The notes beneath the pieces were generated by a model. That model worked only from the letters and a program-made list of their open reading frames with translations, was not told the DNA's origin and made no database searches. Positions 43,585-53,082 of a stretch of 64,000 nucleotides of DNA are shown here, piece after piece. Each line of letters begins with the position of its first letter. The first letter of the stretch is position 1. A program made the position numbers and the translations under genes. The DNA is from Dyadobacter sp. 3J3 (GTDB taxonomy: Bacteria; Bacteroidota; Bacteroidia; Cytophagales; Spirosomataceae): assembly GCF_009801115.1 (NCBI RefSeq), contig NZ_VTOL01000005.1, forward strand, positions 418,300-482,299, given 5' to 3'.

Positions 43585-46500
43585 TTAGAATGATAAAGTA
43601 GCTCCGATTGTCCATGTACGAGCCAGCGGATACTGTGCGTAATCTACGTTCAGCTGGCTGTATTTCTGTCCACCGGCTGCATATCCAATTTCCGGATTCA
43701 GTCCGGTATATTTAGTAAAGGTTATAATATTCTGACCTGTTACATAAACCCTTGCCTGCGACATTTTTAGTTTGCTGATCACCGTTTTTGGAACAGTATA
43801 TCCGAGTGTCATATTTTTTAAACGTAGGAAATCACCTTTTTCTACAAACAAATCTGACGGTCTGTAATTACGGTTTCCGTTGTCAATACTTACACGAGGA
43901 ACAGTATTGCTTGTTCCTTCTCCATGCCAGCGGTTTTGTTCTTCTGCATACAAATTGAAAGAATAACTTGCATCAAGTCCCTGCATACGATCTGCATTGT
44001 AAATTTTAGAACCGCCTACACCAACAAAAAATAATGTTAGGTCAAAACCTTTGAAGTTGGCACCAGCTGAAAATCCATAATTTATTTTAGGCTGAGGACT
44101 TCCGATAATTGTTCTGTCCTGATCATCCACAACGCCATCCTTGTTTAAATCCAGAAATCTGACATCACCGGGTTTAATTTGTCCGTCTGTTTTGCGGGAA
44201 TCATTAGCAATATTAGGATCAGCATCAATTTGTCCCTGGTTTTGATAAATTCCATCCGCTTTGTACCCGTAAAATGTTCCATAAGGGTGGCCTTCATAAG
44301 TTCTGACAATTTCCTGCTGACCTCTTCCGTATAATTGTGTTGCAAGAAATCCTCCCGGGGTTGCCAGTTTTGTTATTTTGTTTTGAATAAGCGTAGCATT
44401 TCCACTTATGTTTAGTGTAAGACCACCGATAGAGTGACGATACGATGCTTCTACTTCTAAACCTTTATTTCTTAACTGACCAATATTCTGATCCGGAATA
44501 GTGGACGTTCCTATGGTTCCGATTGAAGGAGGAGCCAAAAGCATCTTTTTTGTATCCTTGATGAAATAGTTGGCAGAGAAGTAAAGGCTATTTTTCATTA
44601 ATCCAGCCTCCAATCCGAAGTTACTCATTTCAGCAGTTTCCCACCCGATATTTGTATTGGCAAGTCTGCTTTGCGCAGCACCCGAGATGAAATTTTGAAC
44701 GCCACCATTACCAAACGCATAACGATATGAAGAATTGATCAGAGCCAGATACTGTAAGGATGCGACATTTTGATTACCCAATTGTCCCCAGCCACCAGTT
44801 AACTTGAAATTGCTGAAAACCGGCAAAGCATTTTTGAAGAAAGACTCTTCTGATATTCTCCACCCTGCTGAAAAAGCAGGAAAGTAACCCCATTGATTAC
44901 CTGGTGCAAACTTGGAAGAACCATCGCTACGAACCGTTGCAGTAAATAAGTAACGATCCCGGAAGGAATAATTTACACGGCCGAAGACTGACCCTAACGC
45001 ATCATAACTACGGCCACCATTACCGCCATCATTTTGAGAAATGGAAACGATTGTTCCTGCATACTGCATATAACGCAAAGAAGGATCTTCACTTGCAAAG
45101 TCACGTCCGCGCTGATTGGAATAAATATCGTTGAAGGTTTGCGATGTGTAACCTGCTACAGCATTGAGAGAATGCTGACCAAATTTTTTGTCGTAAGAAA
45201 GGAAATATTCCTGCAAAAATGACCAGTTTTTATCATGACCTAAATTTAACTGGTTGTAAGAATTAGTCCTGAACTGATCATTGATTTTAATATCAAAAGA
45301 ATGGGTTTCTCCGAAAGTTGCGTCCATTGCAAGGTTCGCACGAAGTTTTAATCCTTCAACAATTTCAAGCTCGCCGGTAACACTGCCTAAAAAACGGTTA
45401 CGAATGTTGTCCTGATCCTGATTGTCTATGGTGAAAACCGGATTGTTAATATCTCCGAACGCGCCAATACCCTGTGTTGAACTATAAGATCCATCTGCAT
45501 TTCTAACAGGCAAACCAGGATGGAAACGGATTGCACTCCATAGTAATCCCGTCTGTGAAGACTGTGTATCAGGCGATGTATTATGTGTATTCGTAAACTG
45601 GAAGTTTTGTCCAATCTTGATCCTTGATCCGATTTTATGATCCGAATTTATACGAAAAGTAAGACGTTTGTAATTCGACTTTCCAATAATCCCTTTTTCA
45701 TTGTAATAACCACCCGATAATGAGAAAGAAGAATATTTGCCACCACCACGAATCGATGCGTCATAGTTTTGAGTAACACCTTGCTTTAAAATTTCATCCT
45801 GCCAGTTTGTTAACTGAGTCTGATATTTTGCGTCGTTCCAGATTGCAGGAATTGGTAAGCCATCATTTGTATATGCTTCTCTTTTCAAGGAAGCCAAAGT
45901 TGGAGCGTCTAAAACATCCAGCGTTTTGATACGGTTTGTAACACCGACATATCCGTTAACAGTCAGGTTAATTGGATTATCAAATTTCCCACGTTTTGTT
46001 GTGATGATAATAACACCATTTGCAGCTCGTGTTCCGTAAATTGCCGATGCCGATGCGTCTTTCAAAATTTCAATCGATTCGATATCATTTGGATTGACAT
46101 CATTCATCGTTCCCGAAGGTACACCATCGATGACAACAAGCGGAGTGGAATTATTAACAGTACCAAAACCACGAATCTGGATTGAACCAGCATCGCCCGG
46201 AGCACCGCCATTCCTTACAATATTAACACCGGCTGCTCTCCCTTGTAATGCTTGTTGCGCGCCTCCTGATGGTAAATTTTGAAAATCAGCACCTTTGATA
46301 GAAGAAACTGCGCCTGTTACATCTTTCTTTTCCTGCGTACCATAACCTACCACAACCACTTCCCGAAGTGCACTTACGTCCGGAGCCAGTGAAATATTGA
46401 CAACATTATTTTTATCTGAAACCACTTCCTGACTCACATAACCGATAAAAGAAAATTTCAGGGTCACGGCGCCGTCACCGACATTGAGCGCATATTCACC

Positions 46501-47022
46501 TTTTTCATTGGTTGAAGTTCCAGTTTGGCTGCCGACAACCAACACATTTACGCCTGGTAATCCTTCGCCTTTTTCATCAACCACTTTTCCTGAAACTTTA
46601 CGTTCAATCAACTGATTTGGGAAAATAATTCCTTGTGACTGAATCGCGGTTCCCGAAGCTTTTTTTCGAAGCAAAATACGCGTTGTTCCAACCACTTCAT
46701 ACGATACGTTGATCGGTGCCAGAATTTGGTCCAGTACTTTATTTAAAGGTCCTTTCAATTCTTTCAACGAGGTGTTTTGAATTCCCTGGATGCTGTTGGT
46801 GCTGTATACAAATTTTACATCAGCCTGTTTTTCAATCAGATTAAGGATCTTTTTGATTTCCAGAGATTCCACTTTCAGGGAAATTTCCTTGCTAAGCAAT
46901 TCCTGTCCATGGAGCGCGTGTGCCGCCGAAATTCCGCAGCATAAAATGAAAATCAATAGTTGTTTGGCAGTAGCGCTTACTACTTTAAAGACAACTTTTT
47001 CACGGGGTATTTTTCTATTCAT
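43585..47022 (-). CDS. SusC-type TonB-dependent transporter with STN domain (locus 1)
   Basis: This 1145-residue outer-membrane protein has an N-terminal signal region, then an STN (secretin/TonB N-terminal) domain at about 45-120 (EISLKVESLEIKKILNLIEK). A carboxypeptidase-regulatory-like domain follows at about 140-215 (KVVDEKGEGLPGVNVLVVGS), then the plug with VVVVGYGTQEKKDVTGAVSS and NDIESIEILKDASASAIYGT. The beta-barrel ends with aromatic ATLSF. The STN domain passes the substrate signal to the FecR-type anti-sigma factor, encoded just upstream. It imports nutrients with TonB energy. The operon order sigma, FecR, SusC, SusD is classical. Confidence 0.95.
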   Translation of the reverse strand: MNRKIPREKVVFKVVSATAKQLLIFILCCGISAAHALHGQELLSKEISLKVESLEIKKILNLIEKQADVKFVYSTNSIQGIQNTSLKELKGPLNKVLDQILAPINVSYEVVGTTRILLRKKASGTAIQSQGIIFPNQLIERKVSGKVVDEKGEGLPGVNVLVVGSQTGTSTNEKGEYALNVGDGAVTLKFSFIGYVSQEVVSDKNNVVNISLAPDVSALREVVVVGYGTQEKKDVTGAVSSIKGADFQNLPSGGAQQALQGRAAGVNIVRNGGAPGDAGSIQIRGFGTVNNSTPLVVIDGVPSGTMNDVNPNDIESIEILKDASASAIYGTRAANGVIIITTKRGKFDNPINLTVNGYVGVTNRIKTLDVLDAPTLASLKREAYTNDGLPIPAIWNDAKYQTQLTNWQDEILKQGVTQNYDASIRGGGKYSSFSLSGGYYNEKGIIGKSNYKRLTFRINSDHKIGSRIKIGQNFQFTNTHNTSPDTQSSQTGLLWSAIRFHPGLPVRNADGSYSSTQGIGAFGDINNPVFTIDNQDQDNIRNRFLGSVTGELEIVEGLKLRANLAMDATFGETHSFDIKINDQFRTNSYNQLNLGHDKNWSFLQEYFLSYDKKFGQHSLNAVAGYTSQTFNDIYSNQRGRDFASEDPSLRYMQYAGTIVSISQNDGGNGGRSYDALGSVFGRVNYSFRDRYLFTATVRSDGSSKFAPGNQWGYFPAFSAGWRISEESFFKNALPVFSNFKLTGGWGQLGNQNVASLQYLALINSSYRYAFGNGGVQNFISGAAQSRLANTNIGWETAEMSNFGLEAGLMKNSLYFSANYFIKDTKKMLLAPPSIGTIGTSTIPDQNIGQLRNKGLEVEASYRHSIGGLTLNISGNATLIQNKITKLATPGGFLATQLYGRGQQEIVRTYEGHPYGTFYGYKADGIYQNQGQIDADPNIANDSRKTDGQIKPGDVRFLDLNKDGVVDDQDRTIIGSPQPKINYGFSAGANFKGFDLTLFFVGVGGSKIYNADRMQGLDASYSFNLYAEEQNRWHGEGTSNTVPRVSIDNGNRNYRPSDLFVEKGDFLRLKNMTLGYTVPKTVISKLKMSQARVYVTGQNIITFTKYTGLNPEIGYAAGGQKYSQLNVDYAQYPLARTWTIGATLSF

Positions 47023-47144
47023 AGGTTAAAAAAGTTTTTCTGGGTTATTTGCATTCAAAAAAATAATCATCAACGTAGTTTCAGTGGGGTAATTTCCGGG
47101 TACTTATTTTTATTGATATTTCGGTAGATATCAAACCTTTCGCG

Positions 47145-48146
47145 TTATTTCGAGCAGCCTTCGCCACGAACGAAAATTGTTGTTCCTCTTCTTTCATACG
47201 TCGCGTTCAATGCTTTACAGATCAGATCAAGTTGTTCAAACAGGGTAAGATCCGTCAGATCGCCGGTAAATTTGCAGGCTTCCACCGCATCGTTTTCAAT
47301 CACAATATCGATTCCATATGCTTTTTCAAGTAATGAGAAGGCTTCTTTTACAGGAGTTTCCAAAAATGTAAAACCATAAGCAACCCGTATTTCGGTGCGG
47401 TTGATCACCGGATTTTCTACGATGGCTAGTTCCATTTTTCTGGATTTTTTGTCAAAGGTAATTTTTTGGTTTCTGGTCAGAATAACTCCGTTGCTACTGG
47501 AAGATGACTTTTCAGCCACTTCATAAACCGAAACACGGCCGGTTGCTACCAAAACTTCAATAGAACGTGCATCGTCATAAGATTTTACAGTAAAACTGGT
47601 TCCCAAGACCTGTGTCACCAGGTTTTCAGTTGAGACTACAAAGGGTTTGGCAGGGTTTCTTTTTACCTTGAAAAATGCTTCTCCATGCAGATAAACCAAT
47701 CTGCGTTCGGCACCGAAATGTTCGGGGAAACTGATGCTGCTATGCTCTTTTAAAATCACAACACTGCCGTCTTCCAGAGCAACTCTTTGTGGTTTTGATG
47801 ATGTATTTTTTATTTCTACAACACCCTGGTTTCCCAATGTTTCAAGTTTTAGCACTTCTGCATAATCCGATTTTTTTAGAAATCCCCAGCTTCCCAGGAG
47901 AATCAGAACTGAGGCAGCAAATCCTTTTAGCCAAGGTAAAAAACGAATATAAACTGGTTCTTTAATCGTATCGGTATACAGTTTTTGCTTAATCCTTTTT
48001 CCAATTTTTTCTTTTTCAGCTTCAAAAACAGGAGTCTCGTCAAAGGGATTATTTTCCAGGTATTGGTTTATAAACTTTTCTTCATCCGGCGATTGTTCAC
48101 CGGAGAGGTACTTGTGCATTATTATATCAAAATCGTATTGATTCAT
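47145..48146 (-). CDS. FecR-type anti-sigma factor
   Basis: This 333-residue inner-membrane protein has a cytoplasmic N-terminal part (about 1-65; YLSGEQSPDEEKFINQYLEN) and one membrane helix (about 68-88; GFAASVLILLGSWGFL). A periplasmic FecR domain follows (VALEDGSVVILKEHSSISFP, VTQVLGTSFTVKSYDD), and a C-terminal DUF4974-like domain contacts the STN domain of the transporter. It holds the sigma factor inactive until substrate is sensed. It lies 22 bases after the sigma gene and 122 before susC. Confidence 0.93.
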   Translation of the reverse strand: MNQYDFDIIMHKYLSGEQSPDEEKFINQYLENNPFDETPVFEAEKEKIGKRIKQKLYTDTIKEPVYIRFLPWLKGFAASVLILLGSWGFLKKSDYAEVLKLETLGNQGVVEIKNTSSKPQRVALEDGSVVILKEHSSISFPEHFGAERRLVYLHGEAFFKVKRNPAKPFVVSTENLVTQVLGTSFTVKSYDDARSIEVLVATGRVSVYEVAEKSSSSSNGVILTRNQKITFDKKSRKMELAIVENPVINRTEIRVAYGFTFLETPVKEAFSLLEKAYGIDIVIENDAVEACKFTGDLTDLTLFEQLDLICKALNATYERRGTTIFVRGEGCSK

Positions 48147-48168
48147 TTCTCTTTTAGTTGTCTTCGTT

Positions 48169-48726
48169 TCAATTTTGCGTGTGATAGATCCAGAGTTGAT
48201 CTTTTAAAACTTTGAGGGATTTGGTAATATGATACTCAACCGCTTTTTCCGACAAATTCATCTCTTTCGCAATTTCCTTTACAGATTGATTTTCAAATCG
48301 GCTTAGTTGAAATATTTTGCTAGTCTTTTCAGGAAGTTTTTTTAAAGCATTATCAAGCGCCTGTGAAAGGTCTGTAAATTCGGCTGTATCCTGAGTTAAA
48401 GCATTCTCCTGCATTTTTTGCAGAATGATGTATTCCTTGTATTTACGCCAGGTGATTTTTGATTTAATAAAATTGGTTATCAAATTCTTCATGGAAATGA
48501 CAAGATAGGAACTCAGATGCCTGATATTACTTTCCTCACGGCGGTTCCACAGACTTTCAAACAAATCATGAACCAGTTCTTCGGCTTCTTCTTTTGTGCC
48601 GATCTGGTGAAAGGCAATACAAAATAACTTGTACCAATACCGGTCATAAATCTCCCCAAAGGCAATTTTATTGCCTTCACTTAGTCTCATAACCAGCTGT
48701 TCATCAGTTAAAATTGTGTCCATCAA
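48169..48726 (-). CDS. ECF RNA polymerase sigma factor (FecI-like)
   Basis: This 185-residue sigma factor has region 2 at about residues 10-85 (RLSEGNKIAFGEIYDRYWYK, AEELVHDLFESLWNRREESN). Region 4 is at about 120-175 (ALKKLPEKTSKIFQLSRFEN, QSVKEIAKEMNLSEKAVEYH). It should activate the SusCD operon on release by FecR. A -7 box candidate for its own promoter is at 48746-48753, and a strong terminator lies further upstream. Size is normal for this family. Confidence 0.94.
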   Translation of the reverse strand: MMDTILTDEQLVMRLSEGNKIAFGEIYDRYWYKLFCIAFHQIGTKEEAEELVHDLFESLWNRREESNIRHLSSYLVISMKNLITNFIKSKITWRKYKEYIILQKMQENALTQDTAEFTDLSQALDNALKKLPEKTSKIFQLSRFENQSVKEIAKEMNLSEKAVEYHITKSLKVLKDQLWIYHTQN

Positions 48727-48745
48727 GTTTCCGTTTACGGGAATA

Positions 48746-48771
48746 CAAAGGTAAGGTCAAACAAAGGTCAA
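48746..48771 (-). promoter_or_regulatory. Putative promoter of the sigma factor gene
   Basis: On the minus strand TACCTTTG (48753-48746) matches TAnnTTTG. A TTG at 48771-48769 lies 15 bases upstream, shorter than the usual 19-21. The word AGGTCAAA occurs twice (about 11 bases apart) in this region and could be a regulator site. Confidence 0.4.
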
Positions 48772-48864
48772 AAACCCCTAATGCGTTTTACCATTTTTTT
48801 AATTATTTTTTGAAGTGGATGTAAGTTTGTGAGTTTATTAATAGAAGTCTCAGCATGTTATAAC

Positions 48865-48900
48865 ACAAAAGACCTTCCAAATCATTGGAAGGTCTTTTGT
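48865..48900. terminator. Bidirectional intrinsic terminator
   Basis: The perfect 16-bp inverted repeat ACAAAAGACCTTCCAA (48865-48880) and its complement (48885-48900) has a 4-base loop and T-rich ends on both strands. It separates the dedA gene from the sigma factor gene. Confidence 0.9.
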
Positions 48901-48909
48901 ATTTAACTT

Positions 48910-48936
48910 GCTGACAGCCGATTGCCGAAAGCCGAA
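48910..48936. repeat. Short word array (GCCGA type)
   Basis: A short run of GCTGACAGCCGATTGCCGAA and AGCCGAA words lies 7 bases from the dedA stop codon. It resembles the other word arrays but is only two to three words long. Confidence 0.4.
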
Positions 48937-48943
48937 GTAATTT

Positions 48944-49600
48944 TTATGCTGTTTTCGGTTTTGCCATTTTACTTTTGAAAAACTGATATATCATTGGCAA
49001 TACTGAGAATCCGATAATTCCGAAAATAACAAGTTCGAAATTCTTTTTAACGATCTCCATGTTTCCAAAGAAGTAGCCAAGAAGTGTAAGCGAAGGAACC
49101 CAAAGAACAGCTCCCAAAACGCAGTAACCAATATATTTTGAATAATTCATACTTCCCGCACCGGCAACAAAAGGAGCGACCGTACGAACGATAGGAATAA
49201 AACGAGCCATAATTACTGTGCTTCCGCCATGTTTTTCATAGAAAGCTTCTGTTTTTTCAAGATATTCTCTTTTCAGGAATAAGATCCGTTCTCGTTTTTT
49301 TATTTCACCGCCAAACTTTTTACCCATGAAATAATTGACATTATCACCTAAAAGTGCAGCGACTATTAATACCAAAATAATTATCCAAACATTAAGTCCT
49401 GTTCCTTCATTTGCCGCAATAGCACCTGCTGCAAAAAGAAGTGAATCACCAGGAAGCAGTGGCATAATAACCAAACCGGTTTCTGTAAAGACAATCAGGA
49501 AAAGAATAACATAAGTCAACGTTCCGTACTGTTGTACGATATCAAACAAATGTTTATCAAGGTGAAGGAAGATGTCAATAAACTGCTTTAATAATTCCAT
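48944..49600 (-). CDS. DedA family membrane protein
   Basis: This 218-residue protein starts at ATG 49600 (MELLKQFIDIFLHLDKHLFD). It has the DedA/SNARE-associated-Golgi pattern: FTETGLVIMPLLPGDSLLFA with the conserved Glu, GDNVNYFMGKKFG, and FIPIVRTVAPFVAGAGSMNY with the essential Arg, ending in several membrane helices. DedA proteins are flippase-like transporters of undecaprenyl phosphate or phospholipids in the inner membrane. The upstream gene is the phosphosulfolactate synthase, 52 bases away. A longer frame upstream of this ATG is not supported. Confidence 0.9.
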   Translation of the reverse strand: MELLKQFIDIFLHLDKHLFDIVQQYGTLTYVILFLIVFTETGLVIMPLLPGDSLLFAAGAIAANEGTGLNVWIIILVLIVAALLGDNVNYFMGKKFGGEIKKRERILFLKREYLEKTEAFYEKHGGSTVIMARFIPIVRTVAPFVAGAGSMNYSKYIGYCVLGAVLWVPSLTLLGYFFGNMEIVKKNFELVIFGIIGFSVLPMIYQFFKSKMAKPKTA

Positions 49601-49652
49601 GGTTTTAAAATTTGGCCAATTATGGTATGAGATGAAAGGTGAGTTGAAACAG

Positions 49653-50447
49653 TTATTTTGAATCAATTTTCCATTCTTTTTTTGTTTTTGCATTCAAAAA
49701 ATGATTGAAAGTATCCCCGCGAAGTCCCAAACGGATTGTTTCTAACGGGATAAGTTCGCTTGGAGCAATGTTTCCAAGATTTACATTAGAACCCAACAGC
49801 TTAACAAACCAAACTTGCTGAGATTTTTGCGGTGCTTCCCAAAGCATTTTTTCAAAAGGAATTTGTGTAAGAATTTCTTCAACCAAACCCTGGCGAACTT
49901 CTCCGCTCGCTCTGAAAAGTCCTACATTTCCGGATTCTCTCGCTTCTCCGATAACCTTCCACGCACCAGCTTCCAGTTCAGACTGGATAAGCTGTATCCA
50001 TTTATAAGGAGGAATTATTTTGTTTTCATCTTTTGATCCCACTTCCGACAACACGGTAACCTGCGTAGCCAGTTTGCGGATATATTCACATTTTACATCC
50101 TGAGCCATTTCAAGAGATCCATCAGATACTTCGGCATATTTAAGATCATATTTATCCAAAAGTTTGCGGAAGTCATCAAACTGATTTCTTACTACAAAAG
50201 CTTCAAACAAGGTTCCGCCGAAATAAACAGGAATACCGGCGTTTTTATAAACGGCCAGTTTTTCATTCAGATTTGACGTAACATAGGAAGTGGCCCATCC
50301 CAGCTTAACGATATCTATAAATCCGGAGGCACTGGAAATCATATCTTCGGTTTCCCTGATACTAAGCCCTTTATCCATAACCATCGTAATTCCCTTTTCA
50401 CGAGGCTTTTCAGAACGGGAAGGAATCTGTGATAACGTAAAATTCAT
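49653..50447 (-). CDS. comA: Phosphosulfolactate synthase (ComA family)
   Basis: This 264-residue protein starts at ATG 50447 (MNFTLSQIPSRSEKPREKGI). It has the ComA signatures TMVMDKGLSIRETEDMISSA, GFIDIVKLGWATSYVTSNLN, YFGGTLFEAF and the region KYAEVSDGSLEMAQD, then KVIGEARESGNVGLFRASGE. The enzyme adds sulfite to phosphoenolpyruvate to form phosphosulfolactate. In methanogens this starts coenzyme M synthesis. In Bacteroidota it would instead feed sulfolactate or cysteate, the precursor of sulfonolipids. That link is inference, and no other sulfonate gene is nearby. Catalytic residues appear intact by comparison from memory only. Confidence 0.85.
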   Translation of the reverse strand: MNFTLSQIPSRSEKPREKGITMVMDKGLSIRETEDMISSASGFIDIVKLGWATSYVTSNLNEKLAVYKNAGIPVYFGGTLFEAFVVRNQFDDFRKLLDKYDLKYAEVSDGSLEMAQDVKCEYIRKLATQVTVLSEVGSKDENKIIPPYKWIQLIQSELEAGAWKVIGEARESGNVGLFRASGEVRQGLVEEILTQIPFEKMLWEAPQKSQQVWFVKLLGSNVNLGNIAPSELIPLETIRLGLRGDTFNHFLNAKTKKEWKIDSK

Positions 50448-50618
50448 ATTTGGATACTCTTTTAAGTCTTCGAAAAACTCGGGCAAAGGTAGCAATTACC
50501 TTTGATACGTAGCAATAAAATCCATAGTATTGATATGTATCTTGACGTAAATCTGTGTTAATTACTATTTTCCAATAATATACCGCTGTATATTTACCTT
50601 TCTTAATGATTAATTAAA

Positions 50619-51095
50619 ATGAACGAATCTTTGAAGCCTGATCGGGTAAGCGACAAAACACGTCTGGAATATATGCAGACTTTTATTGGTAAACCGATGG
50701 AGGAAAGTCATTCGCCGGTTGGCAGGTGGTTAAACGGAATGTTGCTTGATATTCAGGAAGGAAGTATGAAGGTTGAATTTGTCGTAAGAAAGGATATGTC
50801 AAATCCGATGGGAATCTTACACGGAGGAATTGCAGCAACGATTCTGGACGAGGTTGTTGGGACAATGGTGTATGCTTTGGGAAGGGAATTTGCCTTTGTT
50901 TCTGTTAATCTGAATTGCGACTTTTTGAACGCTGCAAAAGTTGGGGAAACCATTTTTGCCAGCGGAAATGTCATTCGCGCCGGCAAAAATATTATTCATG
51001 TGGAAGGAAGTATTGTGAGTGCCGAAGGTGTGATTATTGCTAAATGCACAAGCAATCTGCTCCAAACCGGACTGAGAATCCCATCGTTATCATAA
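50619..51095 (+). CDS. PaaI-type thioesterase
   Basis: This 158-residue hotdog-fold protein has MSNPMGILHGGIAATILDEV, with the catalytic region HGGxxxxxxD/E, then VSVNLNCDFLNAAKVGETIF and KNIIHVEGSIVSAEGVIIAK. It probably hydrolyses aryl- or acyl-CoA. It reads divergently from the phosphosulfolactate synthase. Its last 6 bases overlap the end of the convergent ABC-transporter gene. The true substrate is unknown. Confidence 0.88.
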   Translation: MNESLKPDRVSDKTRLEYMQTFIGKPMEESHSPVGRWLNGMLLDIQEGSMKVEFVVRKDMSNPMGILHGGIAATILDEVVGTMVYALGREFAFVSVNLNCDFLNAAKVGETIFASGNVIRAGKNIIHVEGSIVSAEGVIIAKCTSNLLQTGLRIPSLS

Positions 51096-52937
51096 GTATC
51101 CCTGAGCCTGTAACTGAAATAATTCGGCGTATTTTCCGTTGATATTCAGTAACTCGTCATGTGATCCGAATTCAATCAGTTTTCCTTTTTCCAGGAATAA
51201 AATCCGGTCGGCCATACGGACGGTTGAAAATCGATGGGAAATTAAAACGGCCATTTTTCCATGAATAAGTTCACTGAAACGTTGAAAAACCTGATGTTCT
51301 GCACGGGCGTCGAGCGCGGAAGTTGGTTCATCCAAAACGATGAGTTGAGCATTTCTCATGTAGGCACGCGCCAAAGCAATTTTTTGCCATTGACCACCTG
51401 AAAGTTCGGTTCCTTCTTTAAAACGTTTTCCTAAAACCTGTTCAAAACCGTTCGGTAGTTGCGTAATCAATTCATTGGCCATACTCATTTCAGATGCGAT
51501 TTGAATGGCTTCTTTGTCATCGATATTTTCAATGTCGCCAACGGCAATATTGTCGGAAACGGTCATTTCATAGCGGATATAGTCCTGGAAAATAATCCCG
51601 ATATTAGCCCGAAGATCAGCCAGCTGATAATCCAGAATATCAATTCCGTCAATCAATATTCGTCCTTCGGTGGGTTTGTACAAACAGGCGAGAAGTTTTA
51701 CCAACGTCGTTTTTCCTGCACCATTTTCGCCAACGAGCGCAAGTTTTTCTCCCGGATTCAAGGTAAAAGAAAGATTTCTGATTGCCCAGAAATCATTATC
51801 AGGATATTTAAAACTGACGTTCTCAAAGGTTATACCTTTTTGAATTGGACGAGGAATTAATTTTCCATTTTCATTCGCCAGAATTGTCGGTTCAATTTCA
51901 AAAAACTCGAAAAGATCTTTCAGATAAAGTGCGTTTTCTGCAATTCCTGAAAAGCGGCTCATGATACTTTGCAGCATTCCATGCATTCTTTGGAAAGAGC
52001 CGGAAAGGAATGTCATGGTTCCAATGGTGATAAGTCCGCTCAATGTTTGCATCAATACAAAAAAGTAAGCGGCGTAATAAGCCACCGTCCCAATAGCTGA
52101 TAAAAAATATCCCCAGCTGGCGCGGCTGATCGAAATTTTACGATTTGCCAGATAATATTCTTCTGAAAGTTCTTTAAAACGTTTTGCCAGATAATTTTCA
52201 AGACCGAAAACCTTGACTTCTTTCGCTGTTTCTGCACTGGATCCGAGGTAGCGCAAATAATCAAGTTCTCGTCTTTCGGGCGTCCAGCTGCGGGTTAGCG
52301 AATATGTTTTTTCATTAAAATGTGTTTCTCCTAAAAAAGATGGAATAACGGCGATAATCAGAATAAGTATCAGCCAGGGATTGAAAACGATCAAACCTGC
52401 TCCTAGGGAAAGTAAGGTTAATATATCCTGAATTTGTGCCAGTGTTTGAGAAAGCAATACTGTTCTACCGGCAGTTTGCCGGCGTGCCCTTTCCAGTTTG
52501 TCATAAAAAACAGGATTTTCAAACTGATACAAATCCAGTTTCGCTGCGTGATGGACAAGATCAACAGAGGTTTTATTAGCAACCAGATCGCCGAGCAAGC
52601 TATCGAATAAATTGATACAGCGGTTCAGAAGATCTGATATGATAGTCAGCCCAAGTTCTGCGCCAACAAGAAGCCACAAATAGTTATGAGAATCTGCCCG
52701 GTTACCGATCAACCTGACTACTTCATCAATGATTTCTTTACCAATGTAAAGCATCAATAATGGAAGTGCGGATTTGATAAGCCGGAAAATAATATTTCCG
52801 AGCGTCAGTAATTTATTTGTTTCCCAGACAAGCCGGAAAAAACGGGGAAGATTTTGTAAAGCAGAAAATCGCTTTTTAAAAGATTGTGAAGACGAGGAGG
52901 TTGATTTAAAAGATTGACTTGCAGGTATTTTCTTCAA
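51090..52937 (-). CDS. ABC transporter, fused membrane and ATPase domains
   Basis: This 615-residue half-transporter has an N-terminal six-helix membrane domain (about residues 40-340). An ATPase domain follows (about 370-610) with Walker A GENGAGKTTLVKLLA, Q-loop NIGIIFQDY, signature ELSGGQWQKIALARAYM, Walker B LIVLDEPTSALDA and the H-loop in VLISHRFSTVR. It should work as a homodimeric exporter of lipids, peptides or drugs. A Ser-rich N-terminal stretch (FKSTSSSSQSFKKR) precedes the domain. No regulator or partner is adjacent, so the substrate is unknown. Confidence 0.92.
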   Translation of the reverse strand: MKKIPASQSFKSTSSSSQSFKKRFSALQNLPRFFRLVWETNKLLTLGNIIFRLIKSALPLLMLYIGKEIIDEVVRLIGNRADSHNYLWLLVGAELGLTIISDLLNRCINLFDSLLGDLVANKTSVDLVHHAAKLDLYQFENPVFYDKLERARRQTAGRTVLLSQTLAQIQDILTLLSLGAGLIVFNPWLILILIIAVIPSFLGETHFNEKTYSLTRSWTPERRELDYLRYLGSSAETAKEVKVFGLENYLAKRFKELSEEYYLANRKISISRASWGYFLSAIGTVAYYAAYFFVLMQTLSGLITIGTMTFLSGSFQRMHGMLQSIMSRFSGIAENALYLKDLFEFFEIEPTILANENGKLIPRPIQKGITFENVSFKYPDNDFWAIRNLSFTLNPGEKLALVGENGAGKTTLVKLLACLYKPTEGRILIDGIDILDYQLADLRANIGIIFQDYIRYEMTVSDNIAVGDIENIDDKEAIQIASEMSMANELITQLPNGFEQVLGKRFKEGTELSGGQWQKIALARAYMRNAQLIVLDEPTSALDARAEHQVFQRFSELIHGKMAVLISHRFSTVRMADRILFLEKGKLIEFGSHDELLNINGKYAELFQLQAQGYL

Positions 52938-53070
52938 TATATATTATTAAGTTGGTTATGCTGAAATAATCATTTTATGTTGAAAAAAGTTCGCTGCTTT
53001 CAAGCGGATTAATTTTAGAAACGCAACAGGAGAGTTTCTCCAATTTTTTAAATTTTAAATGCTGAAACCT

Positions 53071-53078
53071 TACCTTTG
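53071..53078 (+). promoter_or_regulatory. Putative -7 box directly before mazG
   Basis: TACCTTTG matches TAnnTTTG and ends only 4 bases before the mazG ATG at 53083. Transcripts starting from it would be nearly leaderless. No TTG was found at the ideal -33 distance. Confidence 0.4.
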
Positions 53079-53082
53079 AATT

